Source: Sphingomonadales bacterium
GTDB taxonomy: Bacteria; Pseudomonadota; Alphaproteobacteria; Sphingomonadales; Sphingomonadaceae
Assembly: GCA_027488785.1 (NCBI GenBank)
Contig: JAIYAY010000028.1
Location: 1 to 64,000, forward strand
Length of the DNA: 64,000 nucleotides
Direction: 5' to 3'
This document shows positions 16,532 to 25,343 of the stretch, in pieces. The position numbers and the translations under genes are program-made. A model generated the notes under the pieces. That model did not search any database, was not told the origin of the DNA, and worked only from the letters and a program-made list of their open reading frames with translations. Each line of letters starts with the position of its first letter. The first letter of the stretch is position 1.

Positions 16532-16994
16532 TCAATTGCCCTCAGCCAACGCCAAGAGTGCCTGCCCATAGGCCGTCTTTTCAAAAAGCTTACCCCGCTG
16601 CATCAACTGCGCTCGGTCGATAAACCCTTGGTGAAATGCTATTTCTTCAAGGCAGGCAATCAAAGTGCCTGTGCGCTTCTGCATCACGCGCACAAATTCG
16701 CTTGCCTCCACGAGACTGTCATGCGTCCCCGTGTCGAGCCAGGCGTATCCCCGCCCCATCTTTTCTACGTAAAGCTCGCCCAGTTCCATATACATCCGAT
16801 TGAGTTCGGTAATTTTAAGCTCTCCGCGCGCAGATGACCTTACGTCTTTAGCCATTTCGACCACGCGGTCGTCGTAAAAATAGAGCCCCCGTGACAGCCA
16901 TATCGGAGCGCGGCCTCGTTGGTTTTTCTTCAATCGATATTGCTCGGACATCCGCATCTAGCTCTACAACACCATAGGCCGTCGCGTTGCTATT
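16532..16994 (-). pseudogene. rmlA: Decayed 3' fragment of glucose-1-phosphate thymidylyltransferase
   Basis: Reading the minus strand, the C-terminal half of RmlA is recognisable: [20 protein letters not shown], then a frameshift at a run of five C (16886-16890, one base too many), then [26 protein letters not shown] and AWLDTGTHDSL to a normal C-terminus. An in-frame stop (complement of 16998-17000) and unrelated sequence replace the N-terminal half. The enzyme makes dTDP-glucose for dTDP-rhamnose. None of the other rml genes is in the window, so this looks like debris of an older polysaccharide locus. Confidence 0.85.
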
Positions 16995-17370
16995 ATCTTA
17001 GTTACTGTTGGGGGCGGTCTGGACCCGCAAAAACATATCGGCGGAAGGCGAAGCCACATTGTCTGAGTTCATGGGGTCAGAGACCGAAACCTGAAAATTG
17101 ATTAACATTGAACCCAACGCCCATGATGAGCAACGCACTTTGCGATAATTTCATTGTGAATTGTAGAAATGTGCAGTACTTTTAAAACGTCAGAAAACAC
17201 CGTTGTATTGAACGTAAAAAATCAGCCTACACTGATTTCCCGAAAATCTAGGGCAGTGGTGATTTTTAATACGCGGTAGCACAAAACTAGCGGAGCAAAT
17301 TTCGAGCAATGCGCGGCGCCATTTACATGTTATCGCACTTGCTGTTGGGCTAACGGGCGAGATCAAAAGA
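16995..17370. other. Intergenic transition upstream of the acyl/aldehyde operon
   Basis: No supportable gene. Base composition changes here from GC-rich to AT-rich, and the large operon starting at 17371 must be transcribed from here, but I see no clear -35/-10 pair. A short purine stretch (GAGATCAAAAGA) precedes the first ATG. Confidence 0.4.
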
Positions 17371-18003
17371 ATGAAAAAATTGTTTATAGTTGGAGCCGGT
17401 GGCTTTGGAAGAGAAGTATTGCAATGGGCAAAAGATACAAATAGAAAAAGCTGTGTTTGGGACATCGTTGGTTTCATTAGCGACGATCCAAATACCCTTG
17501 ACGAAGTAGAATGTGATTACAAAATTCTTGGCGATGTAGAAAATTGTATTCCGTCCGTTGACGTTGAATATATGATCGCTGTCGGCGCGCCAAAGTCGAA
17601 GAAAAAGATTGTTGAAAATTTGAAGGCTAGGGGCGCAAATTTTGCAAGCCTCATACACCCGACTGCTCAAGTGTCAGAATTTGTAAAAATCGGCCAAGGG
17701 ACAATTATTTGCCCCAATGCGGAAATTTCGCCCAATGTCAAAATTGGGAGCTTCTGCACGATCCTGAATGCAGGCATAGGCCACGATGTGACCGTTGACG
17801 ACTTCACCACGGTTTCAGGAGGGTGCTTTTTGAATGGAGGCGTCACCGTCGGCCGAGGTGTATTTATCGGCTGTGGAGCATTAATTGTTCCGGGCAAATT
17901 TATTGGAGATGATGCAAAAGTTGGGATAGGAAGCGTCGTAATCAATAACGTACCTGAAGGGGCGAGCGTCTTTGGCAACCCCGCCAAACGGATAAATGGG
18001 TAG
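17371..18003 (+). CDS. NeuD/PglD-family sugar acetyltransferase
   Basis: A 210-residue protein of the NeuD/PglD family. The N-terminal Rossmann-like nucleotide-sugar binding half (LFIVGAGGFGREVLQWA) is followed by a left-handed beta helix of hexapeptide repeats (about 95-205: VKIGQGTIICPNAEISPNVKIGSFC and on). The expected catalytic His is in NAGIGHDVTV. Family members N- or O-acetylate amino sugars using acetyl-CoA; PglD acts on UDP-4-amino-4,6-dideoxy-GlcNAc. It opens the acyl operon, 22 bases before the first FabH-like gene, so it might transfer an unusual acyl group. That is inference. Confidence 0.85.
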   Translation: MKKLFIVGAGGFGREVLQWAKDTNRKSCVWDIVGFISDDPNTLDEVECDYKILGDVENCIPSVDVEYMIAVGAPKSKKKIVENLKARGANFASLIHPTAQVSEFVKIGQGTIICPNAEISPNVKIGSFCTILNAGIGHDVTVDDFTTVSGGCFLNGGVTVGRGVFIGCGALIVPGKFIGDDAKVGIGSVVINNVPEGASVFGNPAKRING

Positions 18004-18025
18004 ACACATTTAAGGAATAAAAATC

Positions 18026-19117
18026 ATGTTTAGCGCATTGGGGGCAAAGATAAGAGGGGTAGCCGTTACCGTACCCTCTGGCATCGACGAACTAGCGTCT
18101 TACGATGACGATTGGGAAAAACTAAATATACCAAAGTTTTCGAAGATGACTGGCGTAAAATCAAGACATCTCTCCGCGAAAACTCAATCGACCAAAATAA
18201 TAACGGCATCAGATTTATGTTACGACGCCGCAGAACGCCTTATAGATAATTTAAAAATTGATCGATTGTCCATAGATGCAATTATATTTGTATCGCAGTA
18301 TCCTGACTATGGGGGTAGCCCTGCTACTGCGTGCGTCCTGCAACACAGGCTTCGTCTGAAAGCAGCAGTAATGGCATTCGATGTCAATCAGGGATGTGCC
18401 GGATACATCTATGGACTTGCCTTAGCTGCAGGATTATTAAAACTTAATGGTATCTCCAGAGTTCTAATGGTGAACGGAGACGCAAATCATAAAGTCAATG
18501 AAAAAGATAGGTCTCAATATTATCTTTTTGGTGATGCCGGAGCAGCTACGATAGTGGATAAAGGCCCAAATGAAAGCAAACTCGATTTCTTAATAGAGAC
18601 TGACGGCAGTGGTTTCAAAAATTTAATTATACCAGGTGGAGGTGCTAGGCATCCGCATGCTTCGGAAGACCTCGTTGATCACGGCGAGGGTGTATTTCGA
18701 ACCATGAATGACGCGCAAATGAATGGAATTTCTGTATTTAACTTTACTATTTCTGAAGTTCCAAGAGTAGTTAAGAAATTTTTATTAGATATTGGTCAAA
18801 CATTAGATGAGTTTGAATATGTCGTTTTTCATCAAGCAAACAAATTTATTATAGACACGATAAGTCATAAATTAAAAATTTCTAATGGAAAAGCCTTAAC
18901 TTCATTAGAAAAATACGGTAATACAAGCTCTGCATCGATACCACTTACAATTTGTCACCATTTTTCTTTTGAAAATACATATCAAGGTACAAAAAAAATC
19001 CTGATGTGCGGTTTTGGTGTCGGATTATCTTTGGCTATTACTTATATTGATATAAATGATATAAAAATTCTTCCAGTAGGATATTTATCTGAGGGTTTTG
19101 ATGATGGAATTTATTAA
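18026..19117 (+). CDS. FabH-like 3-oxoacyl-ACP synthase III (first copy)
   Basis: A 363-residue thiolase-fold condensing enzyme of the KASIII type. The catalytic triad is visible: Cys124 in NQGCAGYIYGL, His269 in VFHQANKF and Asn299 in YGNTSSASIPL. KASIII enzymes use an acyl-CoA starter and malonyl-ACP. It is much diverged from housekeeping FabH, AT-rich, and sits beside a second copy, an SDR and two ACPs. The likely role is to start or extend a short specialised acyl chain. The 3' end overlaps the SDR gene by 14 bases. Confidence 0.9.
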   Translation: MFSALGAKIRGVAVTVPSGIDELASYDDDWEKLNIPKFSKMTGVKSRHLSAKTQSTKIITASDLCYDAAERLIDNLKIDRLSIDAIIFVSQYPDYGGSPATACVLQHRLRLKAAVMAFDVNQGCAGYIYGLALAAGLLKLNGISRVLMVNGDANHKVNEKDRSQYYLFGDAGAATIVDKGPNESKLDFLIETDGSGFKNLIIPGGGARHPHASEDLVDHGEGVFRTMNDAQMNGISVFNFTISEVPRVVKKFLLDIGQTLDEFEYVVFHQANKFIIDTISHKLKISNGKALTSLEKYGNTSSASIPLTICHHFSFENTYQGTKKILMCGFGVGLSLAITYIDINDIKILPVGYLSEGFDDGIY

Positions 19118-19868
19118 TTTCGAAGAATACTTTAAAGGAAAAGTTTTTATCATTACTGGGGCATCTTCAGGAATAGGTCGATCAGTTGCTCTTTTGCTAA
19201 ATTTCTTGGGCGCGAATATAGCACTTATCGGCAGAAATATCGAAACTTTACAAGTCGCTCGCGATTCTTGCGCGCATTCAGAAAGGTGTCAGTTGTATGA
19301 ATTCGATCTCTTTAACTGTGAAAAAATAGATATTCTTATGAATAGGATCTATGATGAGAACGGTCCGCTTTCAGGTATGGTTTACTCGTCTGGAATATCG
19401 CCAATTTCGCCATTGCGTGGGACCAAGTATAACCGGTGGGACGAAGTAATGCGAGTAAATCTATATTCTTTTGCTGAAATGGTAAAATGTTATTCTTCAC
19501 GTCGATATCTCAACAATGGTTCAATAGTAGCAATTTCTTCAACTGCAGCAAAAATGCCAGAAAAAGGGCAAATTATGTACGCGGCGTCAAAAGCAGCTTT
19601 AAATGCGACAGTAACAACTGCTGCGCATGAGTTGAGTGAGAAGAATATCCGGATCAACGCTGTAATGCCTGGTTTAGTAAAGACAGAAATGACCGAAAAA
19701 TTTGCGGCCATTGGGCCGAATGATTTTTTGCAGGTGCAAAAAGCAAAGCAATTACTGGGGCTAGGCACGCCGCATGACATAGCAAATTTTGTTATTTTTT
19801 TATTGTCAAACATGTCTGCCTTTTGCACCGGAAGGTCTTACTATGCAGATGGCGGCAGGATAGCTTGA
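19104..19868 (+). CDS. SDR-family oxidoreductase, FabG-like
   Basis: A classical short-chain dehydrogenase of 254 residues when started at ATG 19104, which has GAGGG 8 bases upstream. The NAD(P) motif is TGASSGIG (18-25). The catalytic residues are Ser146, Tyr159 and Lys163 (YAASK), and NAVMPGLVKTEM follows. The best guess is reduction of a 3-oxoacyl-ACP made by a neighbouring FabH-like enzyme. Its substrate could instead be a keto-sugar or an acyloin. Overlap with the upstream gene and a 1-base gap downstream show it belongs to the operon. Confidence 0.88.
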   Translation: MEFINFEEYFKGKVFIITGASSGIGRSVALLLNFLGANIALIGRNIETLQVARDSCAHSERCQLYEFDLFNCEKIDILMNRIYDENGPLSGMVYSSGISPISPLRGTKYNRWDEVMRVNLYSFAEMVKCYSSRRYLNNGSIVAISSTAAKMPEKGQIMYAASKAALNATVTTAAHELSEKNIRINAVMPGLVKTEMTEKFAAIGPNDFLQVQKAKQLLGLGTPHDIANFVIFLLSNMSAFCTGRSYYADGGRIA

Positions 19869-19869
19869 T

Positions 19870-20991
19870 ATGGCGAATTTAACTTATCAGGGCTATTCAA
19901 TTAAAGCGATAAGCGCCTCAGTACCCCAAAAAATTCGAAAAACGGAAGACTTCATAGATCAACTGGGTGTTGATGGAGTAAATAAATTTGTTAAAAATGT
20001 AGGCATAGCACAGTGTCATATCACCGACATCGACATGACTACCTCTGATCTTTGTGTCCACGCCGCCAACACCATCATTAACGAATTGAACATCGACCGA
20101 TCATCCATCGATGTGCTGATTTTTGTATCTCAGACACCAGACTACGTGGCTCCATCAACAGCCTGCGTGATGCAGTCGCGATTGATGCTGTCAGAAGAAT
20201 GCTTGTCCTATGATATAAACCTAGCTTGCTCGGGTTTCGTTTACGGAGTATCTGCCGCACTTAACTACCTGTCAAATCTGGGGGTTAATCGGGCGTTGCT
20301 TCTGTGCGGTGATACAGTGAGCAAGCATTGCTCGCCGAATGACAAGGGCCTGTCTATGCTTTCCGCCGATGCCGGCACAGCAATGCTATTAGAAAAATCC
20401 GACAATGCGAAAGCTTCAGCTTACTTTAAACTAAAAACAATCGGCTCGGGTTACCGCAGCCTGATAGTACCATATGGAGGCTATCGTCACAGATTTGGCA
20501 ACACGGAACGAACTTTCCGAGAGGAGGGCGTGTATCGCAGTGACTATGATGGGTATATGAACGGCGCTAATGTTTTCAAATTTTCGATAACTGAAGTTCC
20601 ACAGCTTGTAAAAGAGTTTTACAGCCAATTTGGCATCACTGCTGGCTCGTACGACCGGTGCTTCTTGCACCAAGCAAATCTTTTTATTATGAAAAATATC
20701 GCTAAAAGGATTGGCATTAACGACAATGAATTGCCTGTCAGCATTGATAGATATGGAAACACTGGAGCCGCCACAATACCTCTTACAATCTGTGATTTTT
20801 ATTCCGCCCTTGGTGCATCGAAAGTCACGGAAAAGATACTAATATGTGGCTTTGGTATCGGACTCTCGCTAGGCGTCGGATTAATAAATTTAGAAAACAC
20901 TCGCATTTTCCCAGTGTCAACATGTAAAGAGGCATTTGTTGACTCGATTGAAAACCTCCATAGTGAGACGGCGGTTTTCATTCGGCGCTGA
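19870..20991 (+). CDS. FabH-like 3-oxoacyl-ACP synthase III (second copy)
   Basis: A 373-residue KASIII-type enzyme with Cys120 (NLACSGFVYG), His267 (FLHQANLFI) and Asn297 (YGNTGAATIPL). It shares overall layout with the enzyme at 18026 but differs clearly through most of its length, so the two are old paralogues rather than a recent duplication. Two complete KASIII sets in one operon suggest two different condensations, or two starter specificities, or a heterodimer. It is followed after 28 bases by an acyl carrier protein gene with its own GGAGGTG ribosome-binding site. Confidence 0.9.
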   Translation: MANLTYQGYSIKAISASVPQKIRKTEDFIDQLGVDGVNKFVKNVGIAQCHITDIDMTTSDLCVHAANTIINELNIDRSSIDVLIFVSQTPDYVAPSTACVMQSRLMLSEECLSYDINLACSGFVYGVSAALNYLSNLGVNRALLLCGDTVSKHCSPNDKGLSMLSADAGTAMLLEKSDNAKASAYFKLKTIGSGYRSLIVPYGGYRHRFGNTERTFREEGVYRSDYDGYMNGANVFKFSITEVPQLVKEFYSQFGITAGSYDRCFLHQANLFIMKNIAKRIGINDNELPVSIDRYGNTGAATIPLTICDFYSALGASKVTEKILICGFGIGLSLGVGLINLENTRIFPVSTCKEAFVDSIENLHSETAVFIRR

Positions 20992-21019
20992 CCTTGCGAC
21001 AATCATATTGGAGGTGTTT

Positions 21020-21253
21020 ATGGAAACAGAAATCAAAGCCGCACTCCTTGCAGAAGTGTTAGAAGTTGATGCTAATGATATACATTCAGACTATCCACTG
21101 GATAAGTTTGAATCATGGGATTCGATGGCCGCTTTAACTTTAATAGTAATGCTAGAAGAGAACTATGCGCGAACTGACATAGATAGTGAACTAATAAAAT
21201 CCCTAGTAACAGTAGGTGATATATTTAAAATAATGGAAAAAAAACATGTCTAA
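21020..21253 (+). CDS. Acyl carrier protein (first copy)
   Basis: A 77-residue acidic helical protein with the phosphopantetheine attachment serine at Ser35 in ESWDSMAALTL. The start at 21020 has GGAGGTG 7 bases upstream; an in-frame start at 20936 inside the preceding gene is not credible. It should carry the growing acyl chain for the FabH-like enzymes, the SDR and the dehydratase around it. The 3' end overlaps the second carrier protein gene by 8 bases. Confidence 0.88.
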   Translation: METEIKAALLAEVLEVDANDIHSDYPLDKFESWDSMAALTLIVMLEENYARTDIDSELIKSLVTVGDIFKIMEKKHV

Positions 21254-21479
21254 TTTAGAAAAATACACCAAAATATTTTCAGAGTCATTTGACTACTCTG
21301 GCGACGTTTCTATTTTAGAGTACCAATCCATCACGGAGTGGGATAGTGTCGGTCATATGCAGTTAATGGCAGCCCTAGAGGACTCTTTTAGTATAGAAAT
21401 GGATGTTGATGACATCATTGACTTTTCTAGTTTTAACAAAGGAATTGAAATCCTGTCAAAGTACGATGTGACCTTTTAA
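21246..21479 (+). CDS. Acyl carrier protein (second copy)
   Basis: A 77-residue carrier protein with Ser34 in EWDSVGHMQLM, an acidic four-helix pattern and length typical of ACP. It differs from the first copy at most positions, so it probably interacts with different partners. One carrier may serve chain building and the other delivery to the adenylating ligase or the LuxE-like protein; that split is inference. It overlaps the first ACP gene and lies 2 bases before the dehydratase gene. Confidence 0.87.
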   Translation: MSNLEKYTKIFSESFDYSGDVSILEYQSITEWDSVGHMQLMAALEDSFSIEMDVDDIIDFSSFNKGIEILSKYDVTF

Positions 21480-21481
21480 TT

Positions 21482-21961
21482 ATGTCGGCGCTACTGCATT
21501 TTGACATTAATGGAATTAAAGAATGTCAGCGTAATAGGCATCCGCTCTTGTTTATTGACCGAGTTTACGACGTTGTTCCGGGAGAAAAAGCGTCTGGACT
21601 AAAATGCTTCTCCTACAATGAGTGGTTTTTTCCAGCGCATTTTGATGATGAACCAAATGTTCCCGGCTTCATCCAAGTTGAAACTCTAGTCCAAACATTC
21701 CTTATGTGCTTCTTGTCCATGGACGATCTGAAGGGAGAGAAGACAAACTTTCTCGGCATTGACAGCGTTAAGTTTAGGCGCAAGATTATTCCTGGCGATA
21801 CGTTAAAAATCCAGGCAAATCTGCGATCGTTTCGTAGAGGAATTGCGACTGGTAGCGCGTTCAGTTTTGTGGACGACCAGCCTGCATGCTCTGCTGATTT
21901 TGTGGTGGCAGTGCCATCATTACTAAACCAATTTAAACCCAAGGACCCTTCATGCGATTAG
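21482..21961 (+). CDS. FabZ-like 3-hydroxyacyl-ACP dehydratase
   Basis: A 159-residue hot-dog fold protein. QRNRHPLLFIDRV matches the FabZ PHRxPFLxIDRV segment, and FPAHFDDEPNVPGFIQVE matches the FxGHFPxxPxxPGVxxxE active site, with His53 and Glu67 as likely catalytic residues. It would remove water from a 3-hydroxyacyl-ACP made by the SDR. The C-terminus overlaps the ThDP enzyme gene by 10 bases. An acyl-thioesterase role within the same fold is possible but less likely given the active-site match. Confidence 0.85.
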   Translation: MSALLHFDINGIKECQRNRHPLLFIDRVYDVVPGEKASGLKCFSYNEWFFPAHFDDEPNVPGFIQVETLVQTFLMCFLSMDDLKGEKTNFLGIDSVKFRRKIIPGDTLKIQANLRSFRRGIATGSAFSFVDDQPACSADFVVAVPSLLNQFKPKDPSCD

Positions 21962-23724
21962 CCGATTATGTTTTCAGTACGCTTGCTGACCATGGGGCTG
22001 ACCAAGTTTTTTTGGTTACCGGTAGAGGCGCGCTGTTTCTTACCGACGCCGTGGCGAAATCAGAACGACTTCAGGCCATTTGCACACATCACGAGCAGGC
22101 TGCAGCGTATGCAGCCACCGCCAGAGCACAATTAAACAACGAAATAACGGTATGCTTGGTATCAACAGGCTGCGCAGCTACTAATGCTATCACAGGTGTA
22201 TTGAACGCATATCAAGACGGGTTGCCAGTGGTGTTTATTTCTGGTCAAAATGTGTTGAACGAAACAACTTATTACACAGGCCGGTCAATACGTACCTATG
22301 GCCAACAAGAGGCCAACATTATCGAGATGGTGAAGCCTATCACCAAATATGCTGTTATGGTCACTGATCCCCGCGATATCAAACGCCAGTTACAGGAGGC
22401 CCTCCATTTAGCAGTAACTGGAAAGAAAGGTCCCGTCTGGATTGACATTCCCCTTGATTTACAAAGCGCTCAAATTGACCCCGATAGTTTGACTGATTAT
22501 CTGCCAAACTTAACTGAAATCCAAGCCCCTGAAACAGACATCGTATACTTGAAAGAAGCACTCCGTGCCGCCAAGCGGCCTGTGTTGCTCATTGGGTCGG
22601 GTATTAGGTCCGCGAATGTATTAGAGCAGTTTAAAGTGTTCGCAGAAATAAATCAGATACCGGTTGTCGTGACGCCCAGCTCAGGTGACGTTTACAGCCT
22701 ATCCCAGACATTATCGGTTGGATCTCTTGGAAGCATGGGATGTTCCCGATCGGGCGCTTTTGCAATCCAAAACGCGGACTGCATCTTAGTATTAGGCAAT
22801 CGCTTATCGTCCATTACGACCGGGGTAGATTTTTGTAAGTTTGGACGAGACGCAAAGTTAATAGTCGTCGATATTGACGAGAACGAGCACAAAAAATCCG
22901 ATTTGAAAATTGATCGAATTGTGATTCAAGATTTGCAGTTTCTCTTTGAAAAAATGGGTCCAAACCGGATAACCGGAAACACTTCACAGTGGGTCGACAA
23001 ATGCATGCACTGGAAGGAACTATTTGCATCAGAGCCGTATTTTGCTTCCTCAGAACGCGTCGATTTGTACGATTTGACAAACTGTCTTTCGCGCGTGCTT
23101 GCGGACGATGCGATTGTAATCACAGACTCCGGTTTGATCGAGGTGATACTACCGTCCAACTTGAATTTTGGTCAGCGGCGCCGCATGATTCATCCTGTAT
23201 CTCAAGGCTCAATGGGCTTCAGCATTCCCGCGGTAATGGGAGTGGCCGATGCTGGGTGTCAAATTGTAGTAGTGGTGGGCGATGGCTCTATCATGATGAA
23301 CCTGCAAGAGCTCGAGACCATACGCGCTCACAATGTTCCCTTGAAACTCATCGTAGTCAACAACAACGTTTATTCAATAATCCGGCGACGTCAGAAAGAA
23401 CTATTTCGAAATAGAACGATCGGCACCGATCCTTGCAATGGAGTTACCGTTCCCAACTTCGAACAGGTCGCGAGCTTATTTGGATTTCAATACGCTTTGG
23501 TTGACAGGCCGGAAACACTTGAGGCACGCCTTAAAGAAGTCTTCGCGACTGACGGCCCAGTGTTGTGTGAAATTATGGGAAAAGAAGATCAAGAATACAT
23601 AGAGATATCGCATGCAAAAAACCAAGAAGGTAAGTTCGTGCGGCGCCCGTTGGAAGATCAACGCCCATTCCTTGAACGCAATTTGTTCCTCTCGGAAATG
23701 CTTGTTGAGCCTATCGATCAGTAA
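21952..23724 (+). CDS. Thiamine diphosphate-dependent enzyme, acetolactate synthase-like
   Basis: A 590-residue protein with three ThDP-enzyme domains: an N-terminal pyrimidine-binding domain with catalytic Glu48 (THHEQAAAYAA), a central domain (about 200-330), and a C-terminal pyrophosphate domain with the GDGS...NN motif (VVVGDGSIMMNLQELETIRA, then VVNNNVYSI). Relatives decarboxylate pyruvate or another 2-oxo acid and add the two-carbon unit to a ketone or aldehyde; YerE-type homologues do this on keto-sugars. Here it lies between fatty-acid-type genes and a NeuB-type enzyme. The substrate is unknown. It is not the housekeeping ilvB: there is no regulatory subunit gene beside it. Confidence 0.87.
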   Translation: MRLADYVFSTLADHGADQVFLVTGRGALFLTDAVAKSERLQAICTHHEQAAAYAATARAQLNNEITVCLVSTGCAATNAITGVLNAYQDGLPVVFISGQNVLNETTYYTGRSIRTYGQQEANIIEMVKPITKYAVMVTDPRDIKRQLQEALHLAVTGKKGPVWIDIPLDLQSAQIDPDSLTDYLPNLTEIQAPETDIVYLKEALRAAKRPVLLIGSGIRSANVLEQFKVFAEINQIPVVVTPSSGDVYSLSQTLSVGSLGSMGCSRSGAFAIQNADCILVLGNRLSSITTGVDFCKFGRDAKLIVVDIDENEHKKSDLKIDRIVIQDLQFLFEKMGPNRITGNTSQWVDKCMHWKELFASEPYFASSERVDLYDLTNCLSRVLADDAIVITDSGLIEVILPSNLNFGQRRRMIHPVSQGSMGFSIPAVMGVADAGCQIVVVVGDGSIMMNLQELETIRAHNVPLKLIVVNNNVYSIIRRRQKELFRNRTIGTDPCNGVTVPNFEQVASLFGFQYALVDRPETLEARLKEVFATDGPVLCEIMGKEDQEYIEISHAKNQEGKFVRRPLEDQRPFLERNLFLSEMLVEPIDQ

Positions 23725-23733
23725 GGTGAAATT

Positions 23734-24756
23734 ATGAAGTTAAATAATGATACGGAAATAGCGAATTATGGTAAACCGTATTTCATAGCTGAACTGAATA
23801 CTAGCCATTTCGGCGACATCCAAATCGCCAAAAGGATGATCGATGAGGCGAAGGTATCTGGCTGCGACTGTGTTAAATTCCAGTCATGGTCTGCTAGTAC
23901 CCTGTATTCTAATACGTATTATCGCCAGAATCCTGTTGCAAAGCGTTTTGTCGACAAGTTTTCCTTTGGACCAGAGCAGTTGAAAGAACTATCTACATAT
24001 GCTCAAAGCGTAGGTATATCTTTTGGCTCTACGCCTTACTCTTGCAACGAAGTCGATTTCCTATTGGAGCATTGCTCCGTGCCCTTCATCAAAATTGCCT
24101 CCATGGAAATCAATAATTATTCATACCTAGATTATGTAGCAAGGACTGGCACTGCAATCATCCTGTCAACGGGAATGGCTGATCAGGATGAGATCTCGCG
24201 CGCAGTCGACTGCGTTATTGACGCAGGTAATGAAAATTTATGCGTTTTGCACTGCGTGTCTATCTATCCAGCGAGCCCAGAAGTAATCAATCTCAATAAC
24301 ATTTTGACATTACGTCAAATGTACCCGGGACTGGCAATCGGTTATTCCGACCATACCATTGGAGCAGCAACGCCAACTGCCGCAATTGCGCTGGGTGCTG
24401 CGGTTATAGAAAAACATTTCACCTTAGATTCCAGCAAAATCGGTATGGATAATCAAATGGCAATGGAGCCAGAGAGCTTTCGGTCTATGATAGCCGATTG
24501 TAACACGGCCTGGCTGTCGCTGGGCAGCTTAGAACGCTCGGTCTCCAATGCCGAATTGCATCAGCGTGCCAACATGCGCCGCAGTATCGTTAGTAAACGC
24601 GCCATCCCTGCTGGGGCAGTTATTGAATCTGGTGATATAGATTTTAAACGTCCAGGCGACGGCTATAGTCCAGCGGATACAGACCTCGTAGTCGGAAAAA
24701 TAGCAAACCATGACATTGCCGCAGACGAAGTAATATATCCGGATTCAATCCGATAA
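23734..24756 (+). CDS. NeuB-family PEP-dependent condensing enzyme
   Basis: A 340-residue protein with an N-terminal TIM barrel of the N-acetylneuraminate synthase family (PYFIAELNTSHFGD, VKFQSWSASTLY, KIASMEINNYSYL, IILSTGM, GYSDHT, VIEKHFTLD) and a C-terminal SAF/antifreeze-like domain (about 280-340, RRSIVSKRAIPAGAVI). Known members join PEP to the aldehyde carbon of an amino sugar to give a 2-keto-3-deoxy acid. No CMP-transferase, hydrolysing 2-epimerase or sialyltransferase is nearby, so the acceptor may not be a sugar. It overlaps the following hydrolase gene by one base (ATGG/TAATGG arrangement). Confidence 0.9.
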   Translation: MKLNNDTEIANYGKPYFIAELNTSHFGDIQIAKRMIDEAKVSGCDCVKFQSWSASTLYSNTYYRQNPVAKRFVDKFSFGPEQLKELSTYAQSVGISFGSTPYSCNEVDFLLEHCSVPFIKIASMEINNYSYLDYVARTGTAIILSTGMADQDEISRAVDCVIDAGNENLCVLHCVSIYPASPEVINLNNILTLRQMYPGLAIGYSDHTIGAATPTAAIALGAAVIEKHFTLDSSKIGMDNQMAMEPESFRSMIADCNTAWLSLGSLERSVSNAELHQRANMRRSIVSKRAIPAGAVIESGDIDFKRPGDGYSPADTDLVVGKIANHDIAADEVIYPDSIR

Positions 24757-25343
24757 TGGTAAAATATTTGGTTGTTAATAAATCAAAATCTAAAACTCTT
24801 CTTTTTATACATGGATTATTTTCTACCTCAGGCTATTGGTTGCCGTATTTAAAATATTTTAGAAATTATCGCTTATTGATACTTAATATTGATTACAGCA
24901 ATATGGGATTTGATGCGTACGCAGGTACGGTGAATGACATTGTTGCAACCGTGGGGGGTGGAAAACTAAGTGCCGTAATTTCGCATTCATTGGGTACGCT
25001 ATTATCAGGTCGCCTCCCAAAGGACATCCGCGAACTAAGCTTTGAGATTTGTCCGGTTTATTGTGCACAGCGTCGTAATACCGACGATTTTGTTACGGAG
25101 ATTGAAAGAAAAATGAAAGGCCCAATGTTGCGGGAAGAAATTTGGCAGCTATTGGGCGATGTGGATTCGGCGCTGACCGACTTCGATTACGCAGAACAGT
25201 CAACGCTTGGGCAAGTTATTTATTTACCTACCGAAGATCGCTATTTTTCTTACCATGTTCAAACAGAGTCCAAAGTCTTTCACGGCGACCATTTTGATAT
25301 TTTGGAAGCCGTAATGGACGTTGCAAAGGTTCTATCCGAATGA
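24756..25343 (+). CDS. Small alpha/beta hydrolase, possible thioesterase
   Basis: A 195-residue alpha/beta hydrolase fold protein. FIHGLF (17-22) is the usual oxyanion strand, the nucleophile elbow is SHSLG (Ser78) with Ser replacing the first Gly of GxSxG, and His179 in FHGDHFD is the likely catalytic His. It directly precedes and overlaps luxE- and luxC-like genes, the position and fold that suit an acyl-releasing thioesterase as LuxD is in the Vibrio fatty acid reductase complex. It is shorter than LuxD, so this is analogy and not proven homology. Confidence 0.7.
   Translation: MVKYLVVNKSKSKTLLFIHGLFSTSGYWLPYLKYFRNYRLLILNIDYSNMGFDAYAGTVNDIVATVGGGKLSAVISHSLGTLLSGRLPKDIRELSFEICPVYCAQRRNTDDFVTEIERKMKGPMLREEIWQLLGDVDSALTDFDYAEQSTLGQVIYLPTEDRYFSYHVQTESKVFHGDHFDILEAVMDVAKVLSE

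Noticed and set aside
17371-24756. A sialic, legionaminic or pseudaminic acid pathway (NeuD-like plus NeuB-like)
   Set aside because: No NeuA/CMP transferase, NeuC-type hydrolysing epimerase or dedicated dehydratase/aminotransferase adjoins these genes; the wbjD gene is a non-hydrolysing 2-epimerase of the FucNAc pathway.
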